Shown here: in pieces, positions 21,979 to 33,621 of the stretch
Numbering within the stretch: the first letter of the stretch is position 1
Layout: each line of letters starts with the position of its first letter
NCBI GenBank assembly: GCA_004380135.1
Contig: QXCR01000001.1
Coordinates: 496,001 to 560,000, forward strand
Source: Stemphylium vesicarium
Lineage: Eukaryota > Ascomycota > Dothideomycetes > Pleosporales > Pleosporaceae
DNA: 64,000 bases
Reading direction: 5' to 3'
Notes under the pieces: model-generated
What the model saw: the letters and a program-made list of their open reading frames with translations, nothing else
What the model was told of the DNA's origin: nothing
Database searches by the model: none
Translations under genes and position numbers: made by a program

Positions 21979-23616
21979 CTATGCGACGGCAAAGCGACTA
22001 CGCTCTCGCAGCTTCTTTCCAAATCTGAACAACGCGAAGATGCCAAAGGAACAGATCACCATACATCCTGCCAACAAGCTTACTCCACCATCGATGCCAA
22101 TACCCTGAAACATGGGCCGAGCGAAGAGAATAGCAGCAAAAGCAAACGCGCTTCGGCTAAGACTGTTCGCGCTGAAGATACTCGCTGCGTAACGCGGATA
22201 GATGAAGGGGATATAAAGCAAGACGCTCTGGGCGATGAAGTATATGCCAAAGACCGTGAGACCAAGGCCAATGGTGGGTACAATCCAATGAACCGAAGGT
22301 CGTGAGGCCCAGGCAAACATAAACAGGCCGATAGCAATCACAGGGCTGGCAATCATGCCAGGCCACAGGTGATTCTCAAGCTCGCCGAATGTCCCGTTCA
22401 TTAGACGGGGGAAGACGCGATATTTGAGGTATAAGACGTGTGACGCGAAGGCGATCATGCATCCCGGGAGGATCGCGAGGAAAATGAGGCCGGTGGATTC
22501 AGCGTTGAAGCCGTAGTATACAGGATACACCAAGGGGAGAGACTGCGACATGTTAATTACTGAGTTTGGAGACTACGATAGTAACATGCTTACCTCGAAG
22601 AATGAGTAGTAGATGCCGTAGCACAGACCCATGTAGACTGTGGTGAACAGGATAGCTGGGTCTAGAGCGTTGATCTCCCAAGGCTTGACAAGGGCATCGA
22701 ACAGCAGGCTGCTGACCTTCATATTCTTCTGCTTGCGCTCCGAGTCCGACATGAGCTCTTGGTTACCTGTGTCCTCCCGCATTCGCTTGGCTTTGTAGTA
22801 AAGAATCGTGGGTCCCGAGCTTTCCGGTAGTATGAGAAGCAAGATGAGGTAAACTGGTCCAGCAATGATGAGTAGTTCCCAGCTCGAGAAGCGCCAGCCC
22901 AAGTCCTTTACAGCGTATGAAGACAGCGTTGGGCCCAGCGCGGGTCCAAGTGTTGCCACTGCAGCCCAGAGGGCGACCGCAAAGGGGAATTCGGCCATAG
23001 TCCAAATGTCACCGAGCGACGCACCAGCTGTGGCGAGACAGGGTGAGGCCATGAACCCCAAGAGGAACCTTAATATCATCAATCCGGCGAAGTTGTCCAC
23101 CAACGCAGTAGGTATACATAAGACGATGAAGAAGAATCCGGATATCGCATACGGAGGATTCCTTCCTATAGCTGGTACCTCCGATAGTGGGGAAAATATC
23201 AGACATCCTAGGCCGTAACCTAGCACATACAGTGCGATGCCTAGTGAGGCTGCGACATGGCTGACGTCGAATTTGTCTATGACGGCCTGCTGTGAAGAGG
23301 AGTATATCGAAGATCCAACGTATACGGCGAACGTGTATGCGCAGAGTATGACCGTCGCTAGGATTTTGTGAGTCTGAGGCCAGTTCTGGGGATTGCTGGG
23401 GTCGTTCGGTCCACTCCAGTCCACCAGGGTGGTTTGATGCTGCTTGAGTTCTGTGCCGATAGCGTCGCCTGTGATAGGTTCTTTAGGGAAGGGTAGGTCG
23501 TCTGTTGACGATGAACTGGAGACTGGTTTGGCAGCGGCGCGGGTGTAATCGAATTTCCGATGTTTGAGGTAATGTGCTAGTGTTCCCACGCTAGAATGCC
23601 GGAATAGGTAAGACAT
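21979..23616 (-). CDS. Major facilitator superfamily transporter, DHA1-type drug:H+ antiporter
   Basis: Two exons, 23616-22594 and 22542-21979, joined in phase 0 across a 51-nt intron (GTAAGC donor, CGCAG acceptor), giving 528 residues. A cytosolic N-terminus of about 85 residues precedes the membrane part, with the motif WSGPNDPSNPQNWP that marks fungal DHA1 transporters. About twelve hydrophobic helices follow; the loop 2-3 region reads PLSEVPAIGRNPPY (motif A variant) and helix 5 carries the LGPALGPTLSSY stretch (motif C, antiporter signature GPxxGP). The central loop is Lys/Arg/Glu rich. Likely in the plasma membrane, exporting small toxic molecules or metabolites; the substrate is not readable. 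The closest named yeast relatives of the type are FLR1/TPO-like. No biosynthetic genes are adjacent. Confidence 0.93.
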
Positions 23617-25825
23617 GCCCGCTGTGGTACCTGGGTGTCTCTGGATACTCGGTATGTTGAGGCTCTTCAGGGGAGACCTAGAAGGTTGGTAAGGTAGAGG
23701 TAACGATTCCGCCTTGTCGAATGATCAAGGAGAAATATGCTAGGGGAAGTTATGAGTGCAAGGCAAGAAGCGGGAATGCAGTGCGTTGTCGTACCGGCTC
23801 CAAGTCTCTGGACAGCGGCTTTATATTCTCCACCATGACTGCTATTCTAACTCCACCTCTGGCAGTCTCAGCCGCCTGGGTTTGTCAGACCCTCTTGCGT
23901 GATACACAAGCGCCTCTTCTGGACCGGCGAGGCACATAAGTTTCCACGTCAAGTCAGCGAAGCAAAGAAAGGAATTTGCACTATCTTCGCGCATATCTCC
24001 GACGGCACTCAATAAAGCGACAAGCCGCGATAGGCCAGGTCTTACTTCCCGTCACTTACGCCCTTTAGCAAGGGCTGATCTTGGGCATATATTGACGTGG
24101 ACTTCTTGGCGTAGTATTGCACGCCTAGCAATTCGTTGGGGAGTTTCCGATGATGTTTGCGACGAAAAGCAAGGATGGGGCGGACGGGATCAGCGAAGTA
24201 AGCGGACATTGTAGATGATTGGACGCCACAGTGATGGAGTCATTAGACGTGGTCCGCTGCATTTGTAAAGCAAGCATACTTTCTAAGGCTATCGGTAGGG
24301 CGGACGAAACAACGGAGGGACCTATAGGCTGGGTGTGGAAGATAGAGACCGGTGTGTCGAAAGGCACGGATGCCCAATGCACTACCACCAGAGTCTGCTA
24401 GTCATTGAGCGAGGGTGTCAACTCTTGAAACCCCTCCAAATGCAGTCAGAAGGCGCTATCTGCGATCGGTGGTCAGTATCGGAGGAGCGAGAGGTTTCGT
24501 GTATACCAAGGAGCCTGTGTTGATAGTAGATTGTGGCCCTACCAACTCAAGTCAGCCGAATGTAAGGAAGGACTCACTGTTCCTTCCTAAACAAGCGGTG
24601 CGGGCACTTCCAAACGACTTGGATCATTCAGGACAGAGAACGCAAGCTCCATAGCAATGTCCGCAGAGTATGCTCCGTCGAAAAAACGCCTGCTTGCTGC
24701 TAGTCCGAAGCCACAAAAGTCTCCGACAGATACCTGCAAATCATCCACGCATACCATCAACTACCAATAACGATTCCAACTCGGCTGACAAAGAAGCATT
24801 GATACATCGGAAACTTCTCTTTCGGGTAGAAAAGGCGGCTGAGGTGATCTGTACAGGATAAGCGAAGATTTCGTCCGGCTCTCGAGTCTTTCTGTTGAGC
24901 ATAACAGATGAGAATTGTCAGCGACTTGATCTGCAGCCTGAGGTCGTCCACCAATGGGTCGATGGAAGAACATCTCGCATGGATCTCGATGGATCATATT
25001 GCTTCATGATAACCGTCGGCTTTGTGTTTCGATGCATCTCGCTGCATCGCGCTGCACTGCACATGTTAGGCATATCAGTGCTCTGCAATATCCGGTAACT
25101 CCGCCACCTCCTTGAAAGTCGACGCGCGCGCGGACGCTCGTATCCAAGATCTAGAAGTCCGAAACTCATGAAAAGGAGACGATATGCTGCTAGATTTCAA
25201 TCGCAGTGCGTTACGATGTTGAAAAGGGAGTAGTAGTAAGAGGACGTGCTTTCAAGGGCAGCGAGCTGCCCCTCGGGCATGCAAACGTGGGGCCCGGGCG
25301 CGACGTCATCACGCCGCGAACGCGACGTCGAGAGCGCGAACGTACCAAAAGCAAATGCGCATCGCTACGCCAACACTACGACGGGTTCCGCAGAACCTTA
25401 TGTATCCCCCGCCGTATCCCATACGCGTGTCTACGTCTTTTACTCGGAACCGGAGGTCTGCGGAGAGAAGTGCGGAGATTGGATTGGCCCGCCAAGCCAC
25501 GCACCGGCCTTGCCCTGAAGCTGGACATCTCGGCATTCACGGTTGCACGGTCACGATGCAGGCTTAGCAGGACACTAAGACTTGTTACTAAGTAGACTGG
25601 TTGTTTTACGTCCGCTACGCCAATCTCTTGGTCAATGGGGCCATTGAACTTCATGCGGGGACAGGAGCAGGAGCCATGTGGTACGTTGTAGTACCTACCT
25701 TCCTTTGTTTCTAACCCTTCGACTTCGTGCCACGTCGTCGTGGTTTCTTCTTTTTCTATTTCCTTTCTTCAGTACTATCCATCTCACTATACTAATACCT
25801 TTGGATACTTCATGACGATACCACT
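23617..25825. other. Intergenic, no gene recognised
   Basis: About 2.2 kb. Contains the MFS promoter region on the left; the segment about 25290-25350 is rich in CG dinucleotides (gcgacgtc and gaacgcgacgtcgag words). The 40 bp just upstream of 25826 are pyrimidine-rich, consistent with the promoter of the glycosyltransferase gene. No supported coding frame. Confidence 0.45.
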
Positions 25826-27107
25826 ATGCAAAAGTCCGGTCTCCTAACCCGCCGTCGTAGATCCTTTTCCTTTCGTCGACTCCCGCGAACCCCGACCTTC
25901 CGAATCATAGTCTTCCTCTTTCTACTGTGGGACTCCCTTAATTGCATATACCTATACACGCGACAAACCGCAGCACTTTACGCTCCACCACCGCCTCGGA
26001 ACACAAAGCGCATATTCATTGCGTCGCAACATTGGAATGATGCGCGCTTGCTGCAGGAACGGTGGAACGATGCGCTTGTAGCATTGGTGCAGGAGCTGGG
26101 GACCGAGAACGTATTCGTATCCATATACGAAAGTGGGAGCTATGATACTACCAAGGACGTGTTGCGGGATCTGGATACTAGGCTGGAAGGCTTGCAGGTG
26201 AAGAGGTCAATACAACTTTCCGAAGTATCGCATGCGGACGAGATCGCACAGCAGCCCACGGAGCACGGATGGATCAAGACCCCGGACGGAGAAACACGCA
26301 TGCGACGCATCCCGTTTCTCGCAACAGTACGGAATCGCGTCTTTGAACCTCTGGAACGTCTGGCTGCGGAAGGCGAGCATTTCGAAACTATACTCTTTCT
26401 CAACGACGTCATCTTCACAGCCGAGGATGTGTTGAGGCTTCTTGATACCAACGGTGGACAGTATGCAGCCGCTTGCTCTATCGACTTTGCGCGGCCTCCG
26501 CAGTTTTACGATACCTTTGCCCTCCGGGATTCGAGCGGCCACGAGGCCGTAATGCAGACTTGGCCTTACTTCAGATCGCATATTTCGAGGCATGCTGCAG
26601 AGAGGTTTTTGCCGGTACCCGTGGCATCCTGCTGGAATGGAATGGGTAAGTCTACGCTTAACCGACACCGCGGTTCCACTAACCTCCGTTCCAGTGGCTA
26701 TGCCAATTGAACCTTTCCTGGGCGATTCCCCTCTACGTTTCCGCGGCACCCCTGACTCTCTTGCAATATCTCATGTCGAGGCCTCGGAATGCTGCTTGAT
26801 CCACGCCGATAACCCCGCTTCGGCTACCAAGGGTGTCTTCCTCAACCCTAATGTCAAAGTCGGATACAACGGCACCTCATATGATGCTGTGAAATCTCCG
26901 GAAGCTGCATTTTCGCCGCTCGACATCTTTCAGTCGGTATGGAAAAGCCGACTTTTGAGATGGTTTACCACTCCGTACTTTAAAGAGCGGATCGTGAGTA
27001 CGCGGGTAGGAAAGTGGGTGAGCGACACAAAGGGTTGGGAACGCGGCGACTTTTGCCTTATAAATGAGATGCACGTCCTCCTTGATTCGGGCTGGATGCA
27101 TATGTAA
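25826..27107 (+). CDS. CAP59/CMT1-family alpha-1,3-mannosyltransferase-like protein
   Basis: Two exons, 25826-26645 and 26695-27107, joined in frame across a 49-nt intron (GTAAGT, CACTAAC branch, CCAG); 410 residues. Basic N-terminus (TRRRRSFSFRR), then a single membrane anchor at about residues 27-44: a type II Golgi topology. The lumenal part has the order seen in the cryptococcal mannosyltransferase family: KRIFIASQHWN, ENVFVSIYESGSYDTTKD, the arginine-rich RMRRIPFLATVRNRV, FLNDVIFTAEDVLRLL, and the cysteine-containing CSIDFARPPQFYD and VASCWNGM. Family members add mannose from GDP-mannose in glycan or capsule-like polymer synthesis; non-encapsulated ascomycetes carry several paralogues of unknown acceptor. 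The donor and acceptor here are inferred from family only. Confidence 0.9.
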
Positions 27108-28191
27108 TAAAAAGGGTTTAATTTGTTCTTTTCAATATTTGCCACCTGCTACTGTGAATGCCTGTGGCGTCCAATAACTCAGCCTCTGTGCCATGTCATG
27201 AAGAGTATATCCTGTCCATCTCCGTTGCGTCCAGACTGTACCCAGTGCCACAATAGCGAAAGGAACTGGCTTCAAGCATTGCAGCGGAAAGAATACCGTT
27301 ACCGACACTGTCTCAGTTTGACGAGCTTCTACCGACTACTGATTGCCTACATGACATATTATAGACTCTCACAAGCACTTACAAGTCCAAAATAAAACGT
27401 TGAGACATCGCCCCATCTTATCTCACAGCCCATCCCAAAACTTACCATCCACAGGCAAAAAAACAAACTGGGGAGGGTGAAGCTTACCATTTGTATTGAC
27501 TCCAGGAAGATGTGTAACAGTCGTGATTCGAAACCTCAACCGCATGTGCCGTATTGTCGAATTGTCGCCGGATCCGGAATGAATGAAAGAAAAGTTGTGT
27601 GACTTACCTGAGTACACCATTTTCTCCACACCTGCCCTTGTTGGCGAAAGGAAGAGCAGTTGCGGCGTTCATATCTTCGAAAGACTAGGGCTGAGGCGGG
27701 GTTGGGAATGGGGTTTGTGTGGGAGATTAGTGAAGGGAGGGAGGTGAGGTGACTGTTCTGTGAGGCGGCAGCTGCGCGGGGAGGGCATATAGGAAGATTC
27801 CAGGGCATTTGTGTATCCTAGCCATAGCAATGGTGATGCTCCATAGCTGCTCTGACGTGTACCTGGGCGGTATGTCTTCCAACTCTTGTTGTACAAGTAT
27901 CCGGATTCCTACATTCCATAAACCAGGGCATGAGATCAAGCTCCGCAGACGTTGAGCTTGATGGTAGTTCATCCGAGGGGCTTGGCGAGTATGCAGGGAG
28001 TCTATAGCATGGTTTCCAGCACCTTGATAGAGACAAGGGGTGAATGCCCCAATCAATGCCTGAGGGGTGTGCAGTGCTACTACGGCTTTGCGATGCTTGC
28101 TGCAATTCCTCGCAACCTACCTCTGGAATCTCATGGCTCGCCTTTGAAGCCAATGTAGGGAGTTGCTCCAGCGCTAGCGCCTGCACCGATT
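27108..28191. other. Gene-poor stretch, no gene recognised
   Basis: Minus-strand open frames of 70-143 codons overlap at 27536-28249 in several frames at once. None shows a recognised motif, so I do not call a gene. Confidence 0.35.
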
Positions 28192-30669
28192 GTGGTACAG
28201 CACCTTGACCTTGGAACGCTGCAAGTCTACTGCACAGACCCATATTCAAGCTTAGACGTGCGCACCGTAGTATACAGCGAGTTCACGGTCGTGCCTTCGG
28301 CCGCTTCTGCAGTTGTGGTGGTGCACCGGGCGCTGAAGTCGGGCTCCCCCGCGGACTTAATAACACCCCCACAACACCACCATCGCCGGAGCCAGTACAT
28401 ACTACGAGCCGGCAGCAGAGCGACCCACCATCTACCTCGAGCTCTAATAAGGCTAGTGCCTGATTCAGGGGGCATGCTCGCACTTCGCTGCGTTCAGCGA
28501 TCACCCGCACCCCGACGACGGCAGAGCTACCGAGACAGCAATACATCTGCAGGTATTGATTGAGCTCGCAGTACGAGCTTATCGAGGGATATGATGGCAG
28601 CTGAGCTCAGTCTGAGCGCCGAAGACTCGAGCAACATTGAAGCTGAGGTTCATCTGCTAGGACTCGACGACACCTCCGAGCTCCTGGCGGCAACCACGAA
28701 CCTCTTATAACCACCGCTGCAGTGACGAGAAACTACAACACAGCATCCCGATGTTCCTCTGTTGGGCATCCTGGTTATACGGCAGGTAGACGCAGCGCGG
28801 TGATCAAGCGCAACCCCCATCAAACATAGAGGCTTGGCTGACCGACTGTAGGAGGAGCTTCCGGGGAATCTACTCCTATATCCACCCTCCGCATTCTACC
28901 GCCGACCAGAGCCTCGAGGCATAGCCCTTACTCCGACCGAAGTCGATAGGTACCCGTACCCCCGAGACCCAGATCGGCAGTCGAACAAATCCTTCACGGC
29001 GAGCCGCAAACGAGAGAGGTATACAAGGTCCTGGGATACGTGTTGAGCAGAGGGATGGCAATAACTGAGCTTCTGGTTCGCACACGAAGGTACGACTTAA
29101 GTAGCCTGCACAAGATTCAGCATCGACGTGGCCGAGGGGATATTTGGCTTCAGTCGTGGCCATGGCACTACCAAAAACGAATGTCGACACGGAGATACCA
29201 TTGAAGCCGTTGACAACAGGCTTCATAAAGTCCTAACGGCTGAGGGTGGTTCGGTCAATGGTGTCGGATATACCCATTTCGACAAGTACAGGAGACATAC
29301 TCTATCCTCTAGTCGATTCGCGATACGCCGGTAGTAAGAAGCGAAGTTCGACCCCATACGTCCCGGATTAGGTATATTTAGACCGAACGCACCTCCAGGT
29401 CAGGCATGACTGGCTCCGAGTTCGATGGCTTTTGCGCTTGCCGTTTTTACATCTTCGACCCCCAACGGGAGATAGGGCTTGTCTGACTAAAATTCGGACG
29501 ATGAATAGTCTGCAATATCATCTCGACAAACATCGATGGGATGTGTTGCTTCAACTCGAACCACTCGGGGCATGGATCTCTCTTCCTCACGGTACTCCAG
29601 TCAATCGCGGCACGGTGTGTATACTGGTCAAAAACTAGGGTTTTCTGGCGACTTGACGGGGCCTATGTCGTTCGCAGTACTCTTTCTAATTAGAGTCTGA
29701 CAAGATATTCAGTATCCGAATGGAGTGTTCTCCGAACACGCAACGATCAACCGCAGCATCGTACGTTGGGCAAATTTTGGGAAACGACAATGAAAACGCC
29801 AGCCTGGATGTCGACGTTCCCTCGATGAAGCACGCTGGAGCCGAGTTCTCCCCACTTTCTTGGGAATCCCTTTCGCCGGCTTGAGGTGTCTGATACGTGG
29901 AAGACAGGTCGATATGATGAAGATCTTCGCCCTTGATAATTGAGACGACGATGTTACGACCGTGAGTATGCTGCAGATGCGCGAGCTCGTGTCAATAGAG
30001 AGGGAAGGTAGTGGCATCTCGTCATGAATCACCAACCGGGACTATGCGGCTCTCCCAGTACATCGCCGTGACATCGAAGTAGTCAAGCCAGCAGCGAGTT
30101 GTCTATACCATGACATCCTGCTTTTAGGGTGACCATTCCAGGTTATTTTCCTCGTCTGCGACAGGTCGGCGACCCGGCCTTGGCCTTGAACGGTGACGGT
30201 AACTCCTGAGTGCCACTCCTTCCAGTACATCGTTCGGTCAGAGGCCATGCCCTCCTTTTTGTATGCCTGGGAGCCATGGTGCGAGACCAGATTCCTTGCT
30301 GCCATATAGGGCATGCGATTTATAGGGCGGACAGTCGTCGCGACGCACGACGGGCCGTTATCCAAGGTATTGGTATGTTCGACACGCTGCCTCCAATCAT
30401 GGATGAAGGGCCGGGCGTCCGGATCTTCGTCGACGGCTCGGGTTGGAGTTTACGTCGACCGTGATTGCTTGTGGGGGATATGCGCCGTGAGCTCATGGCC
30501 GCGGAGAAGACGGACATCGGGTTCGACGGTAGGCTCTTCGCTCAACTTGATGCAGGCCACGGTGCCGTCCGGGATCGATATGTGCCGCGTCTATGAACTC
30601 GCCCTCGCGATCAGCCAGCGTGATGGTGCCCCGCTACAGGCTGTGCTGGGGCTGCGGTACTCGTTGTAA
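28192..30669 (+). pseudogene. Possible relic of a coding sequence with many nonsense codons
   Basis: One plus-strand frame (frame 1, from the ATG at 28192) is interrupted by only about twenty stop codons in some 826 codons, roughly half of what random sequence of this composition would give (my hand count). Stops include TGA 28561, TAA 28708, TGA 28723, TGA 28801, TAG 28849, TGA 29044, TGA 29941, TGA 30025, TGA 30130 and TAG 30307. Between them the frame stays constant, for example 28852-29043 and 30310-30669. Nearly all stops can be derived by one C-to-T change from CGA, CAA or CAG, as expected of repeat-induced point mutation or CpG decay. No domain is recognisable and the frame may be a coincidence, because other frames also have open stretches here. 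Confidence 0.2.
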
Positions 30670-30732
30670 TGAGGTGGTAAAGGAGGGCGTCGAAATCGCA
30701 GCTGCTTGTCCTGGACAAGAGCGAGTATCTGT

Positions 30733-31521
30733 TCAGCTATTAAGTGAGCCTGCCGTCAGAGTTGGAAGCTCAAAAGCAAGTCTGTTACCTGGGCTCGCCA
30801 TGGTGAGATAGATGCTTGTGTCATGACACGAGTCTCTTTGTTCGTCGCTCTCTGCCTCCGGCGTTATGGTATTGATGAGCGAAGCATGAAGAACGTAGAG
30901 AGACTTTTCAGAACTCTCACATACGCATTCGAAGCCCCCTTTGGCCTCATCGTTGCAGCGTCGTTTGGGTAGAGCGTGGAGAGTACGCTGCATAAAGCGG
31001 ACCTCCGAGCGAACCGGCGACGTGCTGCGGAGAAATGAGAGACACGAGAAATGACCTGCATACCCCTCTTTCCGGAAGGACATAGCAGCTGGGTTTCGAG
31101 AGCATGTAAACGTCGTGCTTGTATCGGTCATCGTGGTGGTGGGCAGGAGCTGGCGCGGCCGACGGAGAGAGGAACAACCCCATGCTGTCCATTGGCGACA
31201 CCGCGAACATCGATGCAACGGAACATGATTAGCAGAGCGACTAGCCCCGGCTGCACCAGGAGCAAAGCAAGGTGCTTCTCCTGGCACATTGTGCGGAGAT
31301 ATAAACGGACGGAAAAGCCGTGTGCTCATCATAAGCTCGTGAAGACACGGAGCGATCGGTACATCTTCCAACAACGCGTGATGATGAGTCTCGGAACGTC
31401 TTTGGGTTGCTCGTGTGCCGGAATAGCGGACAAATGTTACCCTGGCAAATGTCTCTCCTACTATTGTCGACGCGCAAGAGGACCCGAGCACCGGCGGACG
31501 ACGCGTCCTCGTTCTCAGCAC
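30733..31521 (-). CDS. Unassigned 262-codon open frame (doubtful)
   Basis: The longest uninterrupted frame in the gene-poor stretch: 262 codons with an ATG. The product is Arg/Ser/Thr/Cys rich with no recognised motif, no signal peptide and no clear hydrophobic segment. The opposite strand is also open for 159 codons across the same DNA, which lowers confidence. It might be an exon, a relic, or chance. Confidence 0.15.
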   Translation of the reverse strand: MLRTRTRRPPVLGSSCASTIVGETFARVTFVRYSGTRATQRRSETHHHALLEDVPIAPCLHELMMSTRLFRPFISPHNVPGEAPCFAPGAAGASRSANHVPLHRCSRCRQWTAWGCSSLRRPRQLLPTTTMTDTSTTFTCSRNPAAMSFRKEGYAGHFSCLSFLRSTSPVRSEVRFMQRTLHALPKRRCNDEAKGGFECVCESSEKSLYVLHASLINTITPEAESDEQRDSCHDTSIYLTMASPGNRLAFELPTLTAGSLNS

Positions 31522-32567
31522 AATTCATAGCACGGAAAGACGCGAAACAGACAGGAACAGATGAACATTGATGTTGGAATGATGGAAACATGTCTCTAGA
31601 GCCATGCATCGACGTGGAAAGAGCACCGACATTATGACCGGCTTTCCCCTTGGGGCATGGCTTCCGAGCCCGATCGGCCGTCTTCTCCAACTTCATCTCA
31701 TCTTTCTTCAATCGCGCTCGACGGGGCGCATCACAGGCAATACATTTACAAGGTCAGGAAATGCGACGCATTATCTAAACAGGCGAAATTTCCCTCTTCA
31801 CTTCAAGGCTTGTAAGGTATCGAACATGTGCGGTCCGCACCGGCTTTTCGATGATACCCAGTAGCAAATAACCCTTGACCAACATGATTTTCCGGGACAT
31901 CTACATAACATTCTGCGATACCTTTGCGATTGGGCAACTACTGATCGCTTCAACGTTACCTGAAATTTCAGCATGGCCCCTGCAGCGAGGATGGGATGGT
32001 CAATCGATTCGACCTTCCTAGACTGTCAATTCCTGTTGTTTTCCGATAACATTGCCTGCTTAAATAGGGTTGCTACCGAGCTTTTCCCGCTCGTCTCAGC
32101 TCACAGAGAAGGAAGCAATGAGACGCAACAATCCAAGGCCCCGATAGCAGAGCCTTGTACCATGACGGCCAGTAAAGGCTGTTGCAATGAAATACCGTAC
32201 CTATGTTCGGAAGCTCGGCTCGGTCATGTCGTTGAGGATACCTGGGTGACCGCAGGATCACATGATACAAACCGTGCAACACACAAGGGGTAACTTAATG
32301 GAACATGAAAGATCAAGGGCATATTCAAAATAGCTTCGTGCCCGTGCGTAGTGAAGAGCATGAGGAGGATGATTTGGGGCGTGGAAAGGGTCCAGGATGA
32401 AGAGTCAGCCTCGCTGAAGCTTCTCTTGGCCCACAAACGCTCAGCTTTTCCGTCATCCCACACTCCCCCACACTGCCTATCGACAGAAATTGATTTCCCA
32501 GAGATCCTGCTCTGGAAAGAAATTGCTGCACAGCTTCCACACCACCAGCGGCATAGACTCGATTAAC
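31522..32567. other. Intergenic, no gene recognised
   Basis: No supported coding frame; the right end is the upstream region of the hypothetical gene at 32568. Confidence 0.45.
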
Positions 32568-33393
32568 ATGGCGTCGCTAAATCTATTCGAAGAAGCAACG
32601 GGCTTCGCAACACACGCAGAACTAGTCGAGTACGTCAGAAACAACTTCCGCCTACTAGCCCACCTCCTCAAGTCGGATGAACCCTACACTCCCACTGGCG
32701 GTGAGCGCGCCCCCACCGACAAAGAGGTAGAGCGAGCATCAGAATTCATATCAAGTAAATCCGTACACAACCTGTCATTCCCTTGCGAAAACAGAGAACA
32801 AGAAAAACCCACGAAGAATCAAATACAGTCTAACAATATCTAGACATGAACTTCCATCTCTACCACGATTCCCCCGATATCAATCCCCATGGCGAGCAAC
32901 CCCGGAGTACTTCTTTCTCTGGGCCCACACCTGGGCCAGAATCAATGAACTCCTCGAATGGGAGGGCTTCTACGATGCCGTCTACTGCGACTTCACCACG
33001 CCCCAGCTACTACGCGAGCTCCCCACAAGCGGCACACGTATCAACGAGGAACGGCGCCACAGCGATAACGCCGCAGCAACATTCACGCCTCTCCAGGAAC
33101 TCGTGCTTGGCTTCGTGTACGGCGGACGCAGGGCCACACGACAGCAAACCATCCAGTCTGCGGAGATGTTGTATACCTGGACGCAGAACCACGTGTTTTC
33201 TCCGGCGGAGCTTGAGAGTTTCCACCAGCTGTTGTCGCACGAGGAGGACTGCTACGGCGACTTTTTCGCATGTGGGAGGAACGAGGATGGTGAGATGACG
33301 TTTTGGCTGCTGGAGAGGTGGGAGGATATCGTTTTCAGGGAGAGTTGGATTGACGATCCGAGCCAGAGGAGGGATATGTATGACCCCCTTTGA
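32568..33393 (+). CDS. Hypothetical protein, two exons (splice junction unresolved)
   Basis: Exon 1 begins at ATG 32568 (MASLNLFEEATGFATHAELV) and runs to the region of a GTAAAT at 32755. The second coding part is frame 1 up to the stop at 33391-33393 and is rich in Trp, Glu and Leu (EYFFLWAHTWARINELLEWE, GEMTFWLLERWEDIVFRE). The obvious acceptor (CTAACAATATCTAG, ending 32843) gives the wrong phase with the GTAAAT donor. A 40-nt intron 32755-32794 (acceptor ACAG) or a donor at 32774 (GTCATT) with the 32843 acceptor would both keep the frame. Total length would be about 250-265 residues. No known domain; the acidic, tryptophan-rich C-terminal half looks like a globular cytosolic protein. A second frame across 32846-33298 is open too, but the downstream continuity favours frame 1. 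Confidence 0.6.
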
Positions 33394-33621
33394 GGTGGTA
33401 TGAGAGGGCGAAAAGAGCGGCTGTGATCACACGTAACACATACGAGAGCTTAAGGTAGCGTTTTATGCTACTGATTACTCATGGTCGACGCCGACAACGC
33501 TCTTTCCACCGCGGCGATCCCGTAGCAAGACAGCGAAGTAGCTTCCGGGCTCCCATACAGCAATGATAAATCAAGTCTTCAATTTCTAGTAGATGCCTAC
33601 AATACATCCCAGCATCACATC

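Noticed and set aside
24125..24654. Short open frames on both strands as genes
   Set aside because: Each is below 90 codons, they overlap one another, and no motif or intron signal supports any of them.
22000..27107. MFS transporter plus glycosyltransferase as part of a secondary-metabolite cluster
   Set aside because: No polyketide synthase, peptide synthetase, terpene synthase or pathway regulator is nearby; the P450 is 36 kb away.
30733..31521. 262-codon minus-strand frame as a solid gene
   Set aside because: No motif, odd composition, and an open frame on the opposite strand over the same DNA; listed only at low confidence.
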